Shown here in pieces: positions 47,230 to 57,079 of a stretch of DNA of 64,000 nucleotides (positions within the stretch are counted from its first letter, which is position 1; every line of letters starts with the position of its first letter). The notes below the pieces were generated by a model. That model searched no databases. It had not been told where the DNA came from and was given only the letters and a program-made list of their open reading frames with translations. This stretch comes from Clostridium carboxidivorans P7. GTDB lineage: Bacteria; Bacillota; Clostridia; Clostridiales; Clostridiaceae. Made by a program: the position numbers and the translations under genes. The stretch is from the NCBI RefSeq assembly GCF_001038625.1, contig NZ_CP011803.1:310001-374000 (forward strand), read 5' to 3'.

Positions 47230-48129
47230 TTGGAAGAGATAAATATTAAAAATAAACAAGGACTAACTGAAGAAGAATTTTTAGAACAATATGATGATAG
47301 CATATATCAAAAACCATCTTTTACTGTGGATATGTTGATTTTTACAGTGATGGATGAAGAAAAAGAAAATTACAGAAAGCTTCCAGAAAAGTCTTTAAAA
47401 ATTCTTTTAGTAAAGAGAGGAGATCATCCATGTATTGGTAAGTGGGCACTGCCTGGTGGTTTTGTAGATGTTAATGAAAGTTTAGACGAAGCGGCTTTAC
47501 GTGTATTAAGAGCTGAAACCAATATTGATGATATTTATATGGAGCAGTTATATACTTGGGGAGAAGTTAATAGAGATCCTAGGACTAGAGTAATAAGTTC
47601 TTCTTATATGGCACTTGTGGACAGCAGTTCATTAAGTATTAAAGCTGGTAGGGATGAAGAGGATGCAGCTTGGTTTAATGTTAGATATAATTTACTTCAA
47701 GAAAAAAAGGAAGTAGTGGAAAAAGGATATATTTACGAACAGATAGTACAAATAAAACTTTGGAATGAAAATGAGGAATTGTCTGCTAAGATAAAAGTTA
47801 TAGAAAATCCAGATGGTAAAGTAAGTAGAGAAATTATAGGATCTGAGGGAATTGCATTCGATCATGATAAGTTTATTGAATATGCTATTAGCAGATTAAG
47901 AAATAAAATTGAATATACAAGTTTAGCTTTTAATCTTATGCCAGAATTATTTACGTTAACGGAACTTCAGAAGGTTTATGAAGTTATACAAGGAAAAGAA
48001 CTTTTAGCGGCTGCCTTTAGAAGAAAAGTAGCAAACATGGTTATTGAAACAAATCAGTTTACAAAAGATGCTGGGCATAGACCTTCAAAATTGTTCAGAT
48101 ACAATTCAGGTTGGAAAAGAAACATATAA
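47230..48129 (+). CDS. NrtR-like Nudix-domain transcriptional regulator
   Basis: 299 residues. N-terminal Nudix fold: SFTVDMLIFTV, ILLVKRGDHPCIGKWALPGGFVDVNESLDEAA, then RVLRAETNI where the canonical Nudix box would read REL..E..., so the catalytic box is degenerate (as in NrtR, which binds ADP-ribose without hydrolysis). The C-terminal 80 residues are a winged helix ending HRPSKLFRYNSGWKR, typical for NrtR-type regulators of NAD metabolism. TTG 47230 is preferred, following GAGGTGAT; GTG 47221 lies inside that site. Downstream genes all handle NAD or ADP-ribose, so it likely controls them. Confidence 0.82.
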   Translation: MEEINIKNKQGLTEEEFLEQYDDSIYQKPSFTVDMLIFTVMDEEKENYRKLPEKSLKILLVKRGDHPCIGKWALPGGFVDVNESLDEAALRVLRAETNIDDIYMEQLYTWGEVNRDPRTRVISSSYMALVDSSSLSIKAGRDEEDAAWFNVRYNLLQEKKEVVEKGYIYEQIVQIKLWNENEELSAKIKVIENPDGKVSREIIGSEGIAFDHDKFIEYAISRLRNKIEYTSLAFNLMPELFTLTELQKVYEVIQGKELLAAAFRRKVANMVIETNQFTKDAGHRPSKLFRYNSGWKRNI

Positions 48130-48145
48130 AGGGGAATTTATAAAA

Positions 48146-48694
48146 ATGAAATACACAATTGATAATTTAAAACAGGACTTTCAAAAGGGGAAAAGAATTA
48201 AATATTTATTTTTTTGGGGACATCAGCCTTCTAGAGATGGCGGTATTACAAAAACTTGTTTAAGCCAGTGGTGGAAAGCAAATTTTGTTATTGATGGATA
48301 TACTTATTGCTGTATGGAGCAGTATATGATGGCAGAAAAAGCTAGACTTTTTAAAGATAATGAAACTTTGGATGAAATAATGAAGAGTAGTCAGCCTAAA
48401 CAGATAAAGACTTTAGGTAGAAAGGTGAAAAACTTTGATGAAGAATTGTGGATAAAATCACGATATTCTATCATAGTTAAAGGCAATTATGCAAAGTTTA
48501 CTCAAAACGAAAATCTTAAAGAATTTTTAATTCAAACAAAAGATAGAGTTTTGGTAGAAGCAAGTCCATATGATAGAATTTGGGGAATAGGTATGTCTAA
48601 GGACGATCCTAATATAGAAAACCCTTTGTATTGGAAAGGATCAAATCTTTTAGGATTTGCTTTAATGGAAGTTAGAGATAAAATTCTTTCATAA
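48146..48694 (+). CDS. NADAR family protein (YbiA-like)
   Basis: 182 residues. NADAR signature: LFFWGHQPSRDGGITKTCLSQWW, YTCCMEQYMMAEKARLF-type helix (seen as YCCMEQYMMAEKARLF), LGRKVKNFDEELW, and EASPYDRIWGIGM. Recent work on the family shows N-glycosidase activity on riboflavin intermediates and on ADP-ribosylated guanine. The start at 48146, with AAAGGGGAA upstream, is 16 bases after the Nudix regulator stop; the longer frame from 48044 overlaps that gene and lacks a binding site. Context points to NAD/ADP-ribose metabolism. No DarT-like toxin is visible nearby. Confidence 0.85.
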   Translation: MKYTIDNLKQDFQKGKRIKYLFFWGHQPSRDGGITKTCLSQWWKANFVIDGYTYCCMEQYMMAEKARLFKDNETLDEIMKSSQPKQIKTLGRKVKNFDEELWIKSRYSIIVKGNYAKFTQNENLKEFLIQTKDRVLVEASPYDRIWGIGMSKDDPNIENPLYWKGSNLLGFALMEVRDKILS

Positions 48695-48786
48695 GGTGTT
48701 TTTAGTTAAATAATAGTTGATAATATATATGTATGTAATAAAATAAAAAAATAGATTTCATTAAAATGAAGTTAAAGATGTATTTT

Positions 48787-48815
48787 AAGCTGTGGAAATG
48801 ACCACAGCTTTTTTT
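48787..48815 (+). terminator. Terminator after the NADAR gene
   Basis: AAGCTGTGG and CCACAGCTT stem followed by TTTTT. Confidence 0.85.
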
Positions 48816-48836
48816 GATGAATAAACAAAAATTTTC

Positions 48837-48872
48837 GCCTTACAGACATTAATGTTTGTGAGGCATATTTTT
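48837..48872 (+). terminator. Second hairpin after the NADAR gene
   Basis: GCCTTACAGACAT pairs with ATGTTTGTGAGGC (two G:U) and is followed by ATATTTTTT. A back-up terminator ahead of the next promoter. Confidence 0.6.
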
Positions 48873-48896
48873 TACAATAAAAATTCCAAATATCTA

Positions 48897-48925
48897 TTGA
48901 CATTTGGAAAAATAAGATGTATCAT
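48897..48925 (+). promoter_or_regulatory. Promoter of the prs-nadV operon
   Basis: TTGACA (48897-48902), 17 bases, TATCAT (48920-48925): near-consensus sigma-A promoter. The expected start of transcription falls in the palindrome that begins at 48928. Confidence 0.8.
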
Positions 48926-48927
48926 CA

Positions 48928-48974
48928 TATTAACAAATTGATATTAACAATATGTTAATATCAATTTGTTAATA
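48928..48974 (+). promoter_or_regulatory. Perfect 22-bp inverted repeat, operator candidate
   Basis: Left arm 48928-48949 and right arm 48953-48974 are exact complements around a 3-base ATA spacer. Each arm itself holds two GTTAATA-like elements, so four half-sites are present. It begins three bases after the -10 box and lies 118 bases before the prs start: a repressor site is the likely role, with the NrtR-like protein the nearest candidate. Confidence 0.7.
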
Positions 48975-49091
48975 GAATACATAGCAAATATATTTGGTAT
49001 TTTTGCAAATATGTTTGTTTTTAGAAGAATTATAAAATTTTTAGGAAGAATAATAAAAAAGGATATTTTTTATTTTAGAGGAGGTTCAAAA

Positions 49092-49889
49092 ATGATTTAT
49101 TTTAACGGTGAGAAAGTAGAATTTAAAAAATTCCCTAATGGTGAAGCTATGATCCATAGTGAAAATTTAAAATTAAGAATAAATAATAATGAAATAAAAG
49201 TTAAGTTTGAAAATGATGAAGATATAACTCATTTAATATTTTTAAAAGGACACTTAGATGAATTAAAAGTAAAATGTAGTTTAATACTTCCATATATGCC
49301 TTACAGCAGAATGGATAGAACTGAAGGAATAATGATTTTTACTTTAAAGTATTTGTGTAAATTGATTAATAGTTTAAATTTTGAAAGTGTTACAATTTAT
49401 GAGCCACATTCAGATGTATCTGCTGCATTATTAGATAGAGTTAAGGTAGTGAATATGTCAAAAATCCTAACTGAACATTTATTAAAAAAGTTGAACAATG
49501 GAAAAGAAGATGTTTACTTAGTTTATCCAGATGCAGGTGCAGCAAAGAGGTATGGAAAAGATATAAGTTATGAAAAAATTTTAACTGCAAATAAAGAAAG
49601 AGATTTTAAAACAGGATTTATAAAGAAATTAGACATTAATGGCAGCGTAAAAAGTAAAAATTTTAAAGCCATTATAGTAGATGATTTATGTTCAAAAGGA
49701 GGGACTTTTATGTTAGCTGCTTCCAGATTAAAGGAAATGGGAGCAGGGGAAATATACTTGGCAGTTACTCATCTTGAAGATACAGTTTTCCAAGGTGATC
49801 TGTTAAAAAATGATTTGATAAAAGCTATATATACAACCAACAGCATTTTAAGTAAAGAACATGAAAAAATTAATGTGTATGAAATTTAA
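49092..49889 (+). CDS. prs: Short ribose-phosphate pyrophosphokinase
   Basis: 265 residues, shorter than the usual about 315. PRPP synthetase features: MPYSRMDRTE (ATP/ribose-5-P region), YEPHSDVSAALLDRV, VYPDAGAAKRYG, and the PRPP-binding loop AIIVDDLCSKGGTFMLAA. The shorter size and pairing with a nicotinamide phosphoribosyltransferase resemble NAD-salvage modules found also in phages, where PRPP is made for that enzyme. The start at 49092 follows GAGGTT; the frame extends to 48966 but that would overlap the operator. The next gene starts 14 bases after its stop. Confidence 0.88.
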   Translation: MIYFNGEKVEFKKFPNGEAMIHSENLKLRINNNEIKVKFENDEDITHLIFLKGHLDELKVKCSLILPYMPYSRMDRTEGIMIFTLKYLCKLINSLNFESVTIYEPHSDVSAALLDRVKVVNMSKILTEHLLKKLNNGKEDVYLVYPDAGAAKRYGKDISYEKILTANKERDFKTGFIKKLDINGSVKSKNFKAIIVDDLCSKGGTFMLAASRLKEMGAGEIYLAVTHLEDTVFQGDLLKNDLIKAIYTTNSILSKEHEKINVYEI

Positions 49890-49903
49890 GGGGGAAGTTT
49901 ATA

Positions 49904-51373
49904 ATGATAAATCCATTTTTATTAACAGATTTTTATAAAACAATTCATCACATGTGTTATGCAAAGGGAATGACTAAATTAGTAAGTTATTGGACTCCAA
50001 GAATGTCTAGAAAAGAAAATATGAATAAAGTTGTTATGTTTGGCTTGCAGTCTTTTATAAAGAAGTATTTAATTGAATATTTTAATGAAAACTTTTTTAA
50101 TAAGGACAAGGAAACTGTAGTTTTAGAGTATAAAAGAATTATTTCTAAAACCATGGGGGAAATGGCAGCTGATACAAAACATATTGAAGCTCTTCATGAT
50201 TTAGGATATTTGCCAATACAAATTAAAGCTGTAGAGGAAGGATTAAGAGTAAATATTAAAACTCCAATGATTGAAATTACTAATACACATAAGGACTTTC
50301 CATGGCTTGTAAACTATTTAGAAACGATTATGAGCTGCAATATATGGCAGCCAATGACTAGTGCAACTATTGCATATAGATATAGAGAAATAGTGGAAAA
50401 ATATTTTAATCTCACTGTGGAAAATGGAAATGTAAAAAATGCTTGCGGCGATTTTAGTATGAGAGGCTTTAGTTCTGTGGAAAGTGCTGAGTTTAGTGGT
50501 GCAGCACATTTACTTTCATTTGTAGGAACGGCAACAATACCTGCTATTAGCTATTTAGAGAAATATTATAATTGCAATGTAGAGGAAGAATTAGTTGGAC
50601 TTGGAACACCTTCTACAGAGCACAGTGTAATGTGCAGCTATGGAGAAGATGAATTTCAGGCATACAAAAGGTTGATAACAGAAGTATTTCCAAGTGGAGT
50701 TTTGAGCATAGTATCTGATACCTATGATTACTGGAATGTTATAACGCATATACTTCCAAAATTAAAAGAAGATATTATAAATAGAGATGGAAAGATTGTT
50801 ATTAGAGGAGATAGTGGAGATCCAGTAAAAATAATTTGTGGAGATAAAGAAGCTGAAAAGGGCAGTAATGAATATAAGGGAACTGTTGAATTGCTGTGGG
50901 ATATATTCGGCGGAGAAATTAACTCAAAGGGATATAAAGTTTTAAATAGCAAAATAGGTACAATTTATGGGGATAGTATAACTGTTCAAAGATGCGAAGA
51001 GATTTGTAAAGGGTTAGAGGAAAAAGGCTTTGCAGTAAGTAATTGTGTATTTGGTATAGGATCATATACCTATCAGTACAATACTAGAGATACTTTTGGA
51101 TTTGCATTAAAGGCTACTCATGCAGTAATAGATGGTAAAGAAAAGTTCATCTTTAAAGCTCCAAAAACAGATAAAGATAATTTTAAAAAGTCACAAAAAG
51201 GAATGTGTTATGTGTATAGAGATGGACAAGATATTTTGTATAAGGATGAATTGACAATAGAAGAGCAGGAAAAATGTAAGGATAATTTATTACAAGTTGT
51301 GTTTAAAGATGGTAAATTGATAAAAGACTATTCATTATCAGAAATAAGAAACAAGCTCTATAAAAGCTTTTAA
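49904..51373 (+). CDS. nadV: Nicotinamide phosphoribosyltransferase
   Basis: 489 residues of the NAMPT/NadV type, converting nicotinamide and PRPP to NMN. Recognised by the start NPFLLTDFYKTIHHMCYAKGMTKLVSYWTPR, the AcidDFSMRGFSS region (CGDFSMRGFSSVESAEFSG), VSDTYDYWNVI, IRGDSGDP and FGIGSYTYQYNTRDTFGFALKAT. Close in length to human NAMPT. Co-transcribed with prs, which supplies its co-substrate. An NMN adenylyltransferase is not in the window. RBS GGGGGA. Confidence 0.92.
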   Translation: MINPFLLTDFYKTIHHMCYAKGMTKLVSYWTPRMSRKENMNKVVMFGLQSFIKKYLIEYFNENFFNKDKETVVLEYKRIISKTMGEMAADTKHIEALHDLGYLPIQIKAVEEGLRVNIKTPMIEITNTHKDFPWLVNYLETIMSCNIWQPMTSATIAYRYREIVEKYFNLTVENGNVKNACGDFSMRGFSSVESAEFSGAAHLLSFVGTATIPAISYLEKYYNCNVEEELVGLGTPSTEHSVMCSYGEDEFQAYKRLITEVFPSGVLSIVSDTYDYWNVITHILPKLKEDIINRDGKIVIRGDSGDPVKIICGDKEAEKGSNEYKGTVELLWDIFGGEINSKGYKVLNSKIGTIYGDSITVQRCEEICKGLEEKGFAVSNCVFGIGSYTYQYNTRDTFGFALKATHAVIDGKEKFIFKAPKTDKDNFKKSQKGMCYVYRDGQDILYKDELTIEEQEKCKDNLLQVVFKDGKLIKDYSLSEIRNKLYKSF

Positions 51374-51538
51374 GCAGAAAATTCGAATTTTTATCCCAAA
51401 TGTATGAAAGCAACATATTATGTACTACGATTTAATAGATTTAATCAGACTTAAATTTAATGAAGTGAAACTTGATTTAGACGCAGTTTGAACTTCAGAG
51501 CAAGCTTTGTAAAATGTTAAATTTGGGAGATGATAATT

Positions 51539-54500
51539 TTGTTAGAAATACTTTTCCCTATAGAAGATACTTGTATAAGTAAGTATAATGCAAAAGTTAA
51601 TTTTGGAAAATCAGATTCTTTATTAATTGGAAGTTCTTCATCAGGAAATGATTATTATAAAACTCTTTTAAAGTTTGATATTTCTTCAATATTTTCAAAG
51701 GTAAGTATTTCAAGAGTATTACTAAGATTATATGTTTATAAAAAGGATAAAACAGGTACTCAAGAAGTAAGTGCATATAAGCTAATTCAGAATTTTAATG
51801 AAATGGAAGTTAACTGGAACAATCAGCCTTCCCATGAGGAATTAGGTTCAAGTTCCATTATAAGTGATGGTAATTTAAATGGATATTTTGATATAGATGT
51901 TACATCTATTGTTAACCAGTGGCTAAATGATAAAAATGAAGTTGTTCATGGAATAGAAGTAATAGCATCTCAAAGCGCTTCATCTTTTATATGGTTCAGG
52001 AGTAGAGAATATACAGAGGAATATATGTGGCCTAGACTTATTGTAGAGTATGATGATTCCAAACTAGTTACTGATAGTAAACAGGATGGAGATGTGTTAA
52101 TAGAAAGCAGTAATTTATATCAGCTTGGTAATAATTTTTCAGCAGCTTATAAAGTAAAAAAAGTAGGAACGAAAGAAACTCTAGCTGTTTTGGAAATAAG
52201 TGATGATGGTTTTGTATGGTTTTCAGAAAAGGCTGTAGAAGTTGTTAATGGAGAGTGTAAAGTAATTGCTACTTCATCTTCGAGAAAATATGACAGAATA
52301 TCATTAGTAATTATAAAAGAACCTGAATTATTCTTGCCTACAGGAAGTCCTGTTATGGCACAAAGCAATATTATAAATGAGAATTCTGCAGCCTTAAATT
52401 ATACTTCTAATGATGTTAATATACCAGTGGATGAAAGTGGACAAATTATGATAAATAAAACTGGAACTGCGAATATAAGTGTAAATACTAGAGCGGTAAT
52501 GTATTCTCCAAATATATCTTTTAATGTAGTTGGTCAGGTTAAAGATGATGAAGAATTATCTAATGCATTAGATGATGCTTCTATAACTAATATTAATATT
52601 CCAGCAGGTGATTTTACTATATTTAACCATAATATTGATGTTTCAAGAAATATCAATATTTCAGGAATGGTTGATAAACAGGGTAAGCCTATTACTAATT
52701 TAATTTTATCTGATATGTATATGTATATTTTAACTTTAGAAAATATAAAGGTTGAATTGAAAAATTTAAACATTATAGGGTTGACACCAAATGCAGAGGG
52801 TATTAATTTTGAAGGACAATTCTTATTAAATTGCTCAATAAATTTAAAAAATGTGCACATGATGAATTTTAATACTGCACTTAATTTTGGAAATTTATCT
52901 AATATAGATATTTCAGAATGTGAATTTACAAATAATAATGAAGCTTTAGTATTTGATGATGTTATAAATTGTAGAGTAACTAAAACTAAATTTAAAGATA
53001 ACAGTGAGGCTTCTGTTACAATTGAAAACTACTGCAGCAGTATGGATATAAGTGCAGAATTTGAAAATTCACCTAATAACGATTTTATAGGTATTTCAAT
53101 AATTTGCAGCTATTCTTCACCTGAAAATATAAATATTACAGGCAGCAGCTTTACAGGTTTTGATTTGCATAAACGTGTAGTATATGATAATGTTCCTGAC
53201 TTACCGGAGTATTATGTAATATATGGTGTTTCTACAGAAAATGAGTTAAGAGATGTACTCACAAATTGGACAGAAATAGGTACTGTTAATATTCTACAAA
53301 GTGTATTAGATATATCCACTACAATAGAAATAAAAAGACCTGTTATATTAAGTGGAATATCCAGAGAAATCAAGATATCAGCAGCTTCTAATATAAGCAA
53401 TTTAAGCTTTGCACCTTACAGCGCAGTTATTGCAGCAGACAGCAGCAATGTAACAATCCAAAATTTAACTGTAGATGGAAATAACTTTGCACAAAATGGT
53501 ATATATGTTCACGGAGATAGCTGCAGTATTTATAACAATATAATTAGAAATATAGTAAGACCTGAAGGCAAAGCAGCTTGTGGTGATGGTATAATAGCGT
53601 ACAAGGAAGGAACTACATCACTACCTTCATCTATTAACACTTTAAATGCAGCTTCAAATACTATAATGAATACAGCAAGACATGGTATATTTGTAGAAGC
53701 CTTCAATACTGAAACTAAACAATTGTTTGTGTCAACTAATATTAATGTTACAAATAATGTAGTAGATAATGTATGGAATAACCCACTTACTCCAATAGAA
53801 ACACAGGAATCAAATGGTATATTTAGTGCAGCAGTAGAACTTCAAGGCCTTGAAAAATCTACTACTGAATTTAAAGATAATTTGATATCTAATGTAAAAA
53901 ATAATCTAAAGAGAAGTTATATATACTTTAGCGATACCAATGAAACCCAAATAGATGGAGTGCTTAAAAGCCACAATGCTAATTTAAGTTCTATAAAAAT
54001 AGCAACTTATCCAATAGCTTTAAATAAAGCTTTAATAACAGATACCAATCCTAATGGTGCTGTTTTAGAGGTAGGTGCTCAGACTACAACAGGTATTAGT
54101 ATGACACAAGAAGAACCTAACGCAGCTGCAGCACTGGAAGTAGTAAGAAATGGAGAAACTACTGTAATTGATAAAATACTATGGGATTCCTATGATTTCA
54201 ATATTAATGATGTAATTTCGGTTAAATGCACATCTCAAGATAAAGTAGTAACTAATGTATATAAGATAACAATAGTTCAAAAGACATTACAACCTATTAC
54301 TGTAAGTGATGAGCAGCAATTGAGAGCTGCACTTTTAAATGATTCTATAGGTCATATAACTTTATTAAATGATATAACACTAACTAGTGCTCTTTCTATA
54401 AATAAATATATTATTTTGGATAGTGAAGGAAATAATAAATTCACTTTAACAACTCCCAATACAGGTAATGATATAACATTTGGTAATGGTGCTGATGAAA

Positions 54501-57079
54501 ATGTACTCAGAAGCTTAATTATAGATGGAGAGTTGGTTATAGATATAGGAGAACACGGAAGTATGACAATTGAAAAGGTGGATGTCAGTGGTGAAACAAA
54601 AATACTCTCAGGATCTACCAATAGTATTAATTTAAATGGCGTAAAGACAGACATAGTTCAAATTTCCTGTAATGCAAGAGTGGCAGTAAAGCCATGTTCT
54701 GCTTCTGCAGCTCAACCATCTATACCAAGTGACATTGTAAGAATTAATATGAATGCCCAAGAAAAACAAGCAGCGCCGCCACCAACACTTCAAGTGGCTA
54801 ATTCAAAAGTTAAAGAGGTGAATGTAAGAACACCACGAGCAGTAGTTGCAGTTAATCCTGAAGCAAAAGTTGAAAGAATATCAGTAGAAGCACCTAAAGC
54901 AAATATTCAAGTAGCTGCAAAAGAAAAGGTTAAAACAGTTCAAGTTAATGCACAGGATACAACTTTGACTTTATCTGATGAAGCAAGTGTTGAAACTTTA
55001 AATCTAAATGCTAATAATCTAAATATTAGTGGAAAAAACATTGATAATATGAATATAGGAAGCGGAGTTACAGATATAAGCACTATTCATGTAGAAGGTT
55101 ATGAGCAAACTAATACTGATACAGCTAAAGCAGGTAATTCTTCAGCAGTGGTATTTGCACTAACTCAAAATAACATTAAAAATATTATATTAGATGGAGT
55201 TTTTGAAGGTATAGCTATAAGTGGTAAAAGTATAACTAATATAAGTGGTGCTGTAGATGATAGAGAAGTTTCAGTAGATGATATTAAAGTATTAAAATAT
55301 AGTTTACTTGTATATTCTATAGCTAAGATTAACCTATTACCAGGAGAATATGTATATGATGAAGCTTTAGAAATAAATAGACCTATAATTTTACAAGGAA
55401 CGTCTAACGCTTCATTAAAGTCTAAAATAGAAAAGTCAGGAACAGCTATTAATATATTATCAAATAATGCAGCAGTTACAGAACTTCAAATTGATAATTG
55501 GGATATAGGAGTTAAATGCAATGAGAATTCATATAGTATAGATATTGCAGGCTGCGAATTTACAAATAATAATCAGGCTATAGTACTTCATGATGTTAGA
55601 AATGCTAGAATAATTGAAAATAAACTAAAATATAATATTCAAGCTTGTGTAGTAATTATTGGTGAATGTTCTAATATAATTATAAATTCACAATTTGAGC
55701 ACTCTCTTGTAAATGGGACTAAAGGTATTTCAATAATTGGAGAGAATAATTCAATACCTAGGCGTATAAATATTACAGGCAGTGAATTTATAGATTTTGC
55801 ACCAAACAAACGTATAGTATACACTGATATTTCTGATTTACCAGACAATCATGTGATTTATGATGTTTCTACAGAAGATAGTTTAAGAACTATATTAAGG
55901 GAGTGGCCAGAAGTAGGTATTATCAATATTCTATCGGATATAGAAAATATATCTAATCCAATAGAAATATTAAGACCAGTTATATTAGGTCACAATCCTT
56001 TAGTAGAATTAGTACAAGAAAATAAACAAATAACTGCAGGCAGTGATATAAGTAAGATAAGCTTTGCTGATTATAGTGCAGTCATTGGCATTAAGAGTAA
56101 CGATGTAGTCATTGTAAATTTAACTGTAGATGGAAAAGGATATGCAGAAAACGGTATATATGTTTGGGGAGATAATTGTGGCATTTATGGCAATACAATT
56201 AAAAATATAGTAAGACCTAATTCAAAAGCAGCTTGTGGTTCAGGTATAACAGTTTATAAATCAGGAGATACAGATTCACCTGTATCTATTAATAGACTAA
56301 ATATAATGGATAATAATATAAGTAACACGGCAAGACAGGGTATATTTGTAGGAACTTATAATACTACAACTAAACAATTCTTTATGTCAAATAATATTAG
56401 TGTCATATATAATACAGTAGATAACGTCTGGAATAACCCACTTACGCCAATAGAAATAAGTGAACCAAATGGAATGTTTAGTGCAGCAATAGAACTTCAA
56501 GGGGTTGAGCAATCAACTACAGCATTAGAAAACAATAGTATATCTAATGTAGGAAACAATTTAAAACAAAGCTATATATATTTCATTGATACTGATAAAA
56601 CTCAAATAGATGGAGTACTGGAAAGTCACAAGGCTGACTTAAATTCTATAAAAATATCAAGCTATGATATAGACTTAAGTAAAGCTTTAGTAACGGGTTC
56701 AAATCCTAATGGAGTAAATTTAGAAAAGTGTATTGGTGAAACATTAACAGGTATATCTATAGGATTAGGTGAAGAGAAAGAGACTATAGTAGTAAAAGTA
56801 AATGATATAACGCTTAGTTCAGACAAATGGACATCAAATGTTTTCAATGTCGATGATAAGATTGTAGTTGAATCTAAATCTCAGGATACTGTAGTGATAA
56901 AGGTATACAAGATAACAATAAAATTAAAACAATCTTTTGTACAGAATGAGGCAGAATTAAGGAATGCTCTTCAAGATAATTGTGTAAAACAGATAATTTT
57001 AGAAAAGGGAATAACATTAACAAACTCACTTGATATAAATAGAAATATTATTTTAGATAGCAGTGGAACTGGTAGATAA
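51539..57079 (+). CDS. Giant DNRLRE/beta-helix repeat protein, N-terminal part before an in-frame stop
   Basis: 1846 residues to the TAA at 57077-57079, but the frame continues coherently to 57841. N-terminal DNRLRE domain (about 1-170: EDTCISKYNAKVNFGKSDSLLIG, WNNQPSHEELGS, DIDVTSIVNQWL), then long stretches of right-handed beta-helix strand repeats. A block of about 590 residues occurs twice (about 340-930 and 1220-1810). No signal peptide or cell-wall anchor is visible, so its location is uncertain; a spore- or phage-like surface role is possible. TTG 51539 is used because GGGAGA at 51525 is correctly spaced for it; the ATG at 51530 lies inside that site. Confidence 0.75.
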   Translation: MLEILFPIEDTCISKYNAKVNFGKSDSLLIGSSSSGNDYYKTLLKFDISSIFSKVSISRVLLRLYVYKKDKTGTQEVSAYKLIQNFNEMEVNWNNQPSHEELGSSSIISDGNLNGYFDIDVTSIVNQWLNDKNEVVHGIEVIASQSASSFIWFRSREYTEEYMWPRLIVEYDDSKLVTDSKQDGDVLIESSNLYQLGNNFSAAYKVKKVGTKETLAVLEISDDGFVWFSEKAVEVVNGECKVIATSSSRKYDRISLVIIKEPELFLPTGSPVMAQSNIINENSAALNYTSNDVNIPVDESGQIMINKTGTANISVNTRAVMYSPNISFNVVGQVKDDEELSNALDDASITNINIPAGDFTIFNHNIDVSRNINISGMVDKQGKPITNLILSDMYMYILTLENIKVELKNLNIIGLTPNAEGINFEGQFLLNCSINLKNVHMMNFNTALNFGNLSNIDISECEFTNNNEALVFDDVINCRVTKTKFKDNSEASVTIENYCSSMDISAEFENSPNNDFIGISIICSYSSPENINITGSSFTGFDLHKRVVYDNVPDLPEYYVIYGVSTENELRDVLTNWTEIGTVNILQSVLDISTTIEIKRPVILSGISREIKISAASNISNLSFAPYSAVIAADSSNVTIQNLTVDGNNFAQNGIYVHGDSCSIYNNIIRNIVRPEGKAACGDGIIAYKEGTTSLPSSINTLNAASNTIMNTARHGIFVEAFNTETKQLFVSTNINVTNNVVDNVWNNPLTPIETQESNGIFSAAVELQGLEKSTTEFKDNLISNVKNNLKRSYIYFSDTNETQIDGVLKSHNANLSSIKIATYPIALNKALITDTNPNGAVLEVGAQTTTGISMTQEEPNAAAALEVVRNGETTVIDKILWDSYDFNINDVISVKCTSQDKVVTNVYKITIVQKTLQPITVSDEQQLRAALLNDSIGHITLLNDITLTSALSINKYIILDSEGNNKFTLTTPNTGNDITFGNGADENVLRSLIIDGELVIDIGEHGSMTIEKVDVSGETKILSGSTNSINLNGVKTDIVQISCNARVAVKPCSASAAQPSIPSDIVRINMNAQEKQAAPPPTLQVANSKVKEVNVRTPRAVVAVNPEAKVERISVEAPKANIQVAAKEKVKTVQVNAQDTTLTLSDEASVETLNLNANNLNISGKNIDNMNIGSGVTDISTIHVEGYEQTNTDTAKAGNSSAVVFALTQNNIKNIILDGVFEGIAISGKSITNISGAVDDREVSVDDIKVLKYSLLVYSIAKINLLPGEYVYDEALEINRPIILQGTSNASLKSKIEKSGTAINILSNNAAVTELQIDNWDIGVKCNENSYSIDIAGCEFTNNNQAIVLHDVRNARIIENKLKYNIQACVVIIGECSNIIINSQFEHSLVNGTKGISIIGENNSIPRRINITGSEFIDFAPNKRIVYTDISDLPDNHVIYDVSTEDSLRTILREWPEVGIINILSDIENISNPIEILRPVILGHNPLVELVQENKQITAGSDISKISFADYSAVIGIKSNDVVIVNLTVDGKGYAENGIYVWGDNCGIYGNTIKNIVRPNSKAACGSGITVYKSGDTDSPVSINRLNIMDNNISNTARQGIFVGTYNTTTKQFFMSNNISVIYNTVDNVWNNPLTPIEISEPNGMFSAAIELQGVEQSTTALENNSISNVGNNLKQSYIYFIDTDKTQIDGVLESHKADLNSIKISSYDIDLSKALVTGSNPNGVNLEKCIGETLTGISIGLGEEKETIVVKVNDITLSSDKWTSNVFNVDDKIVVESKSQDTVVIKVYKITIKLKQSFVQNEAELRNALQDNCVKQIILEKGITLTNSLDINRNIILDSSGTGR

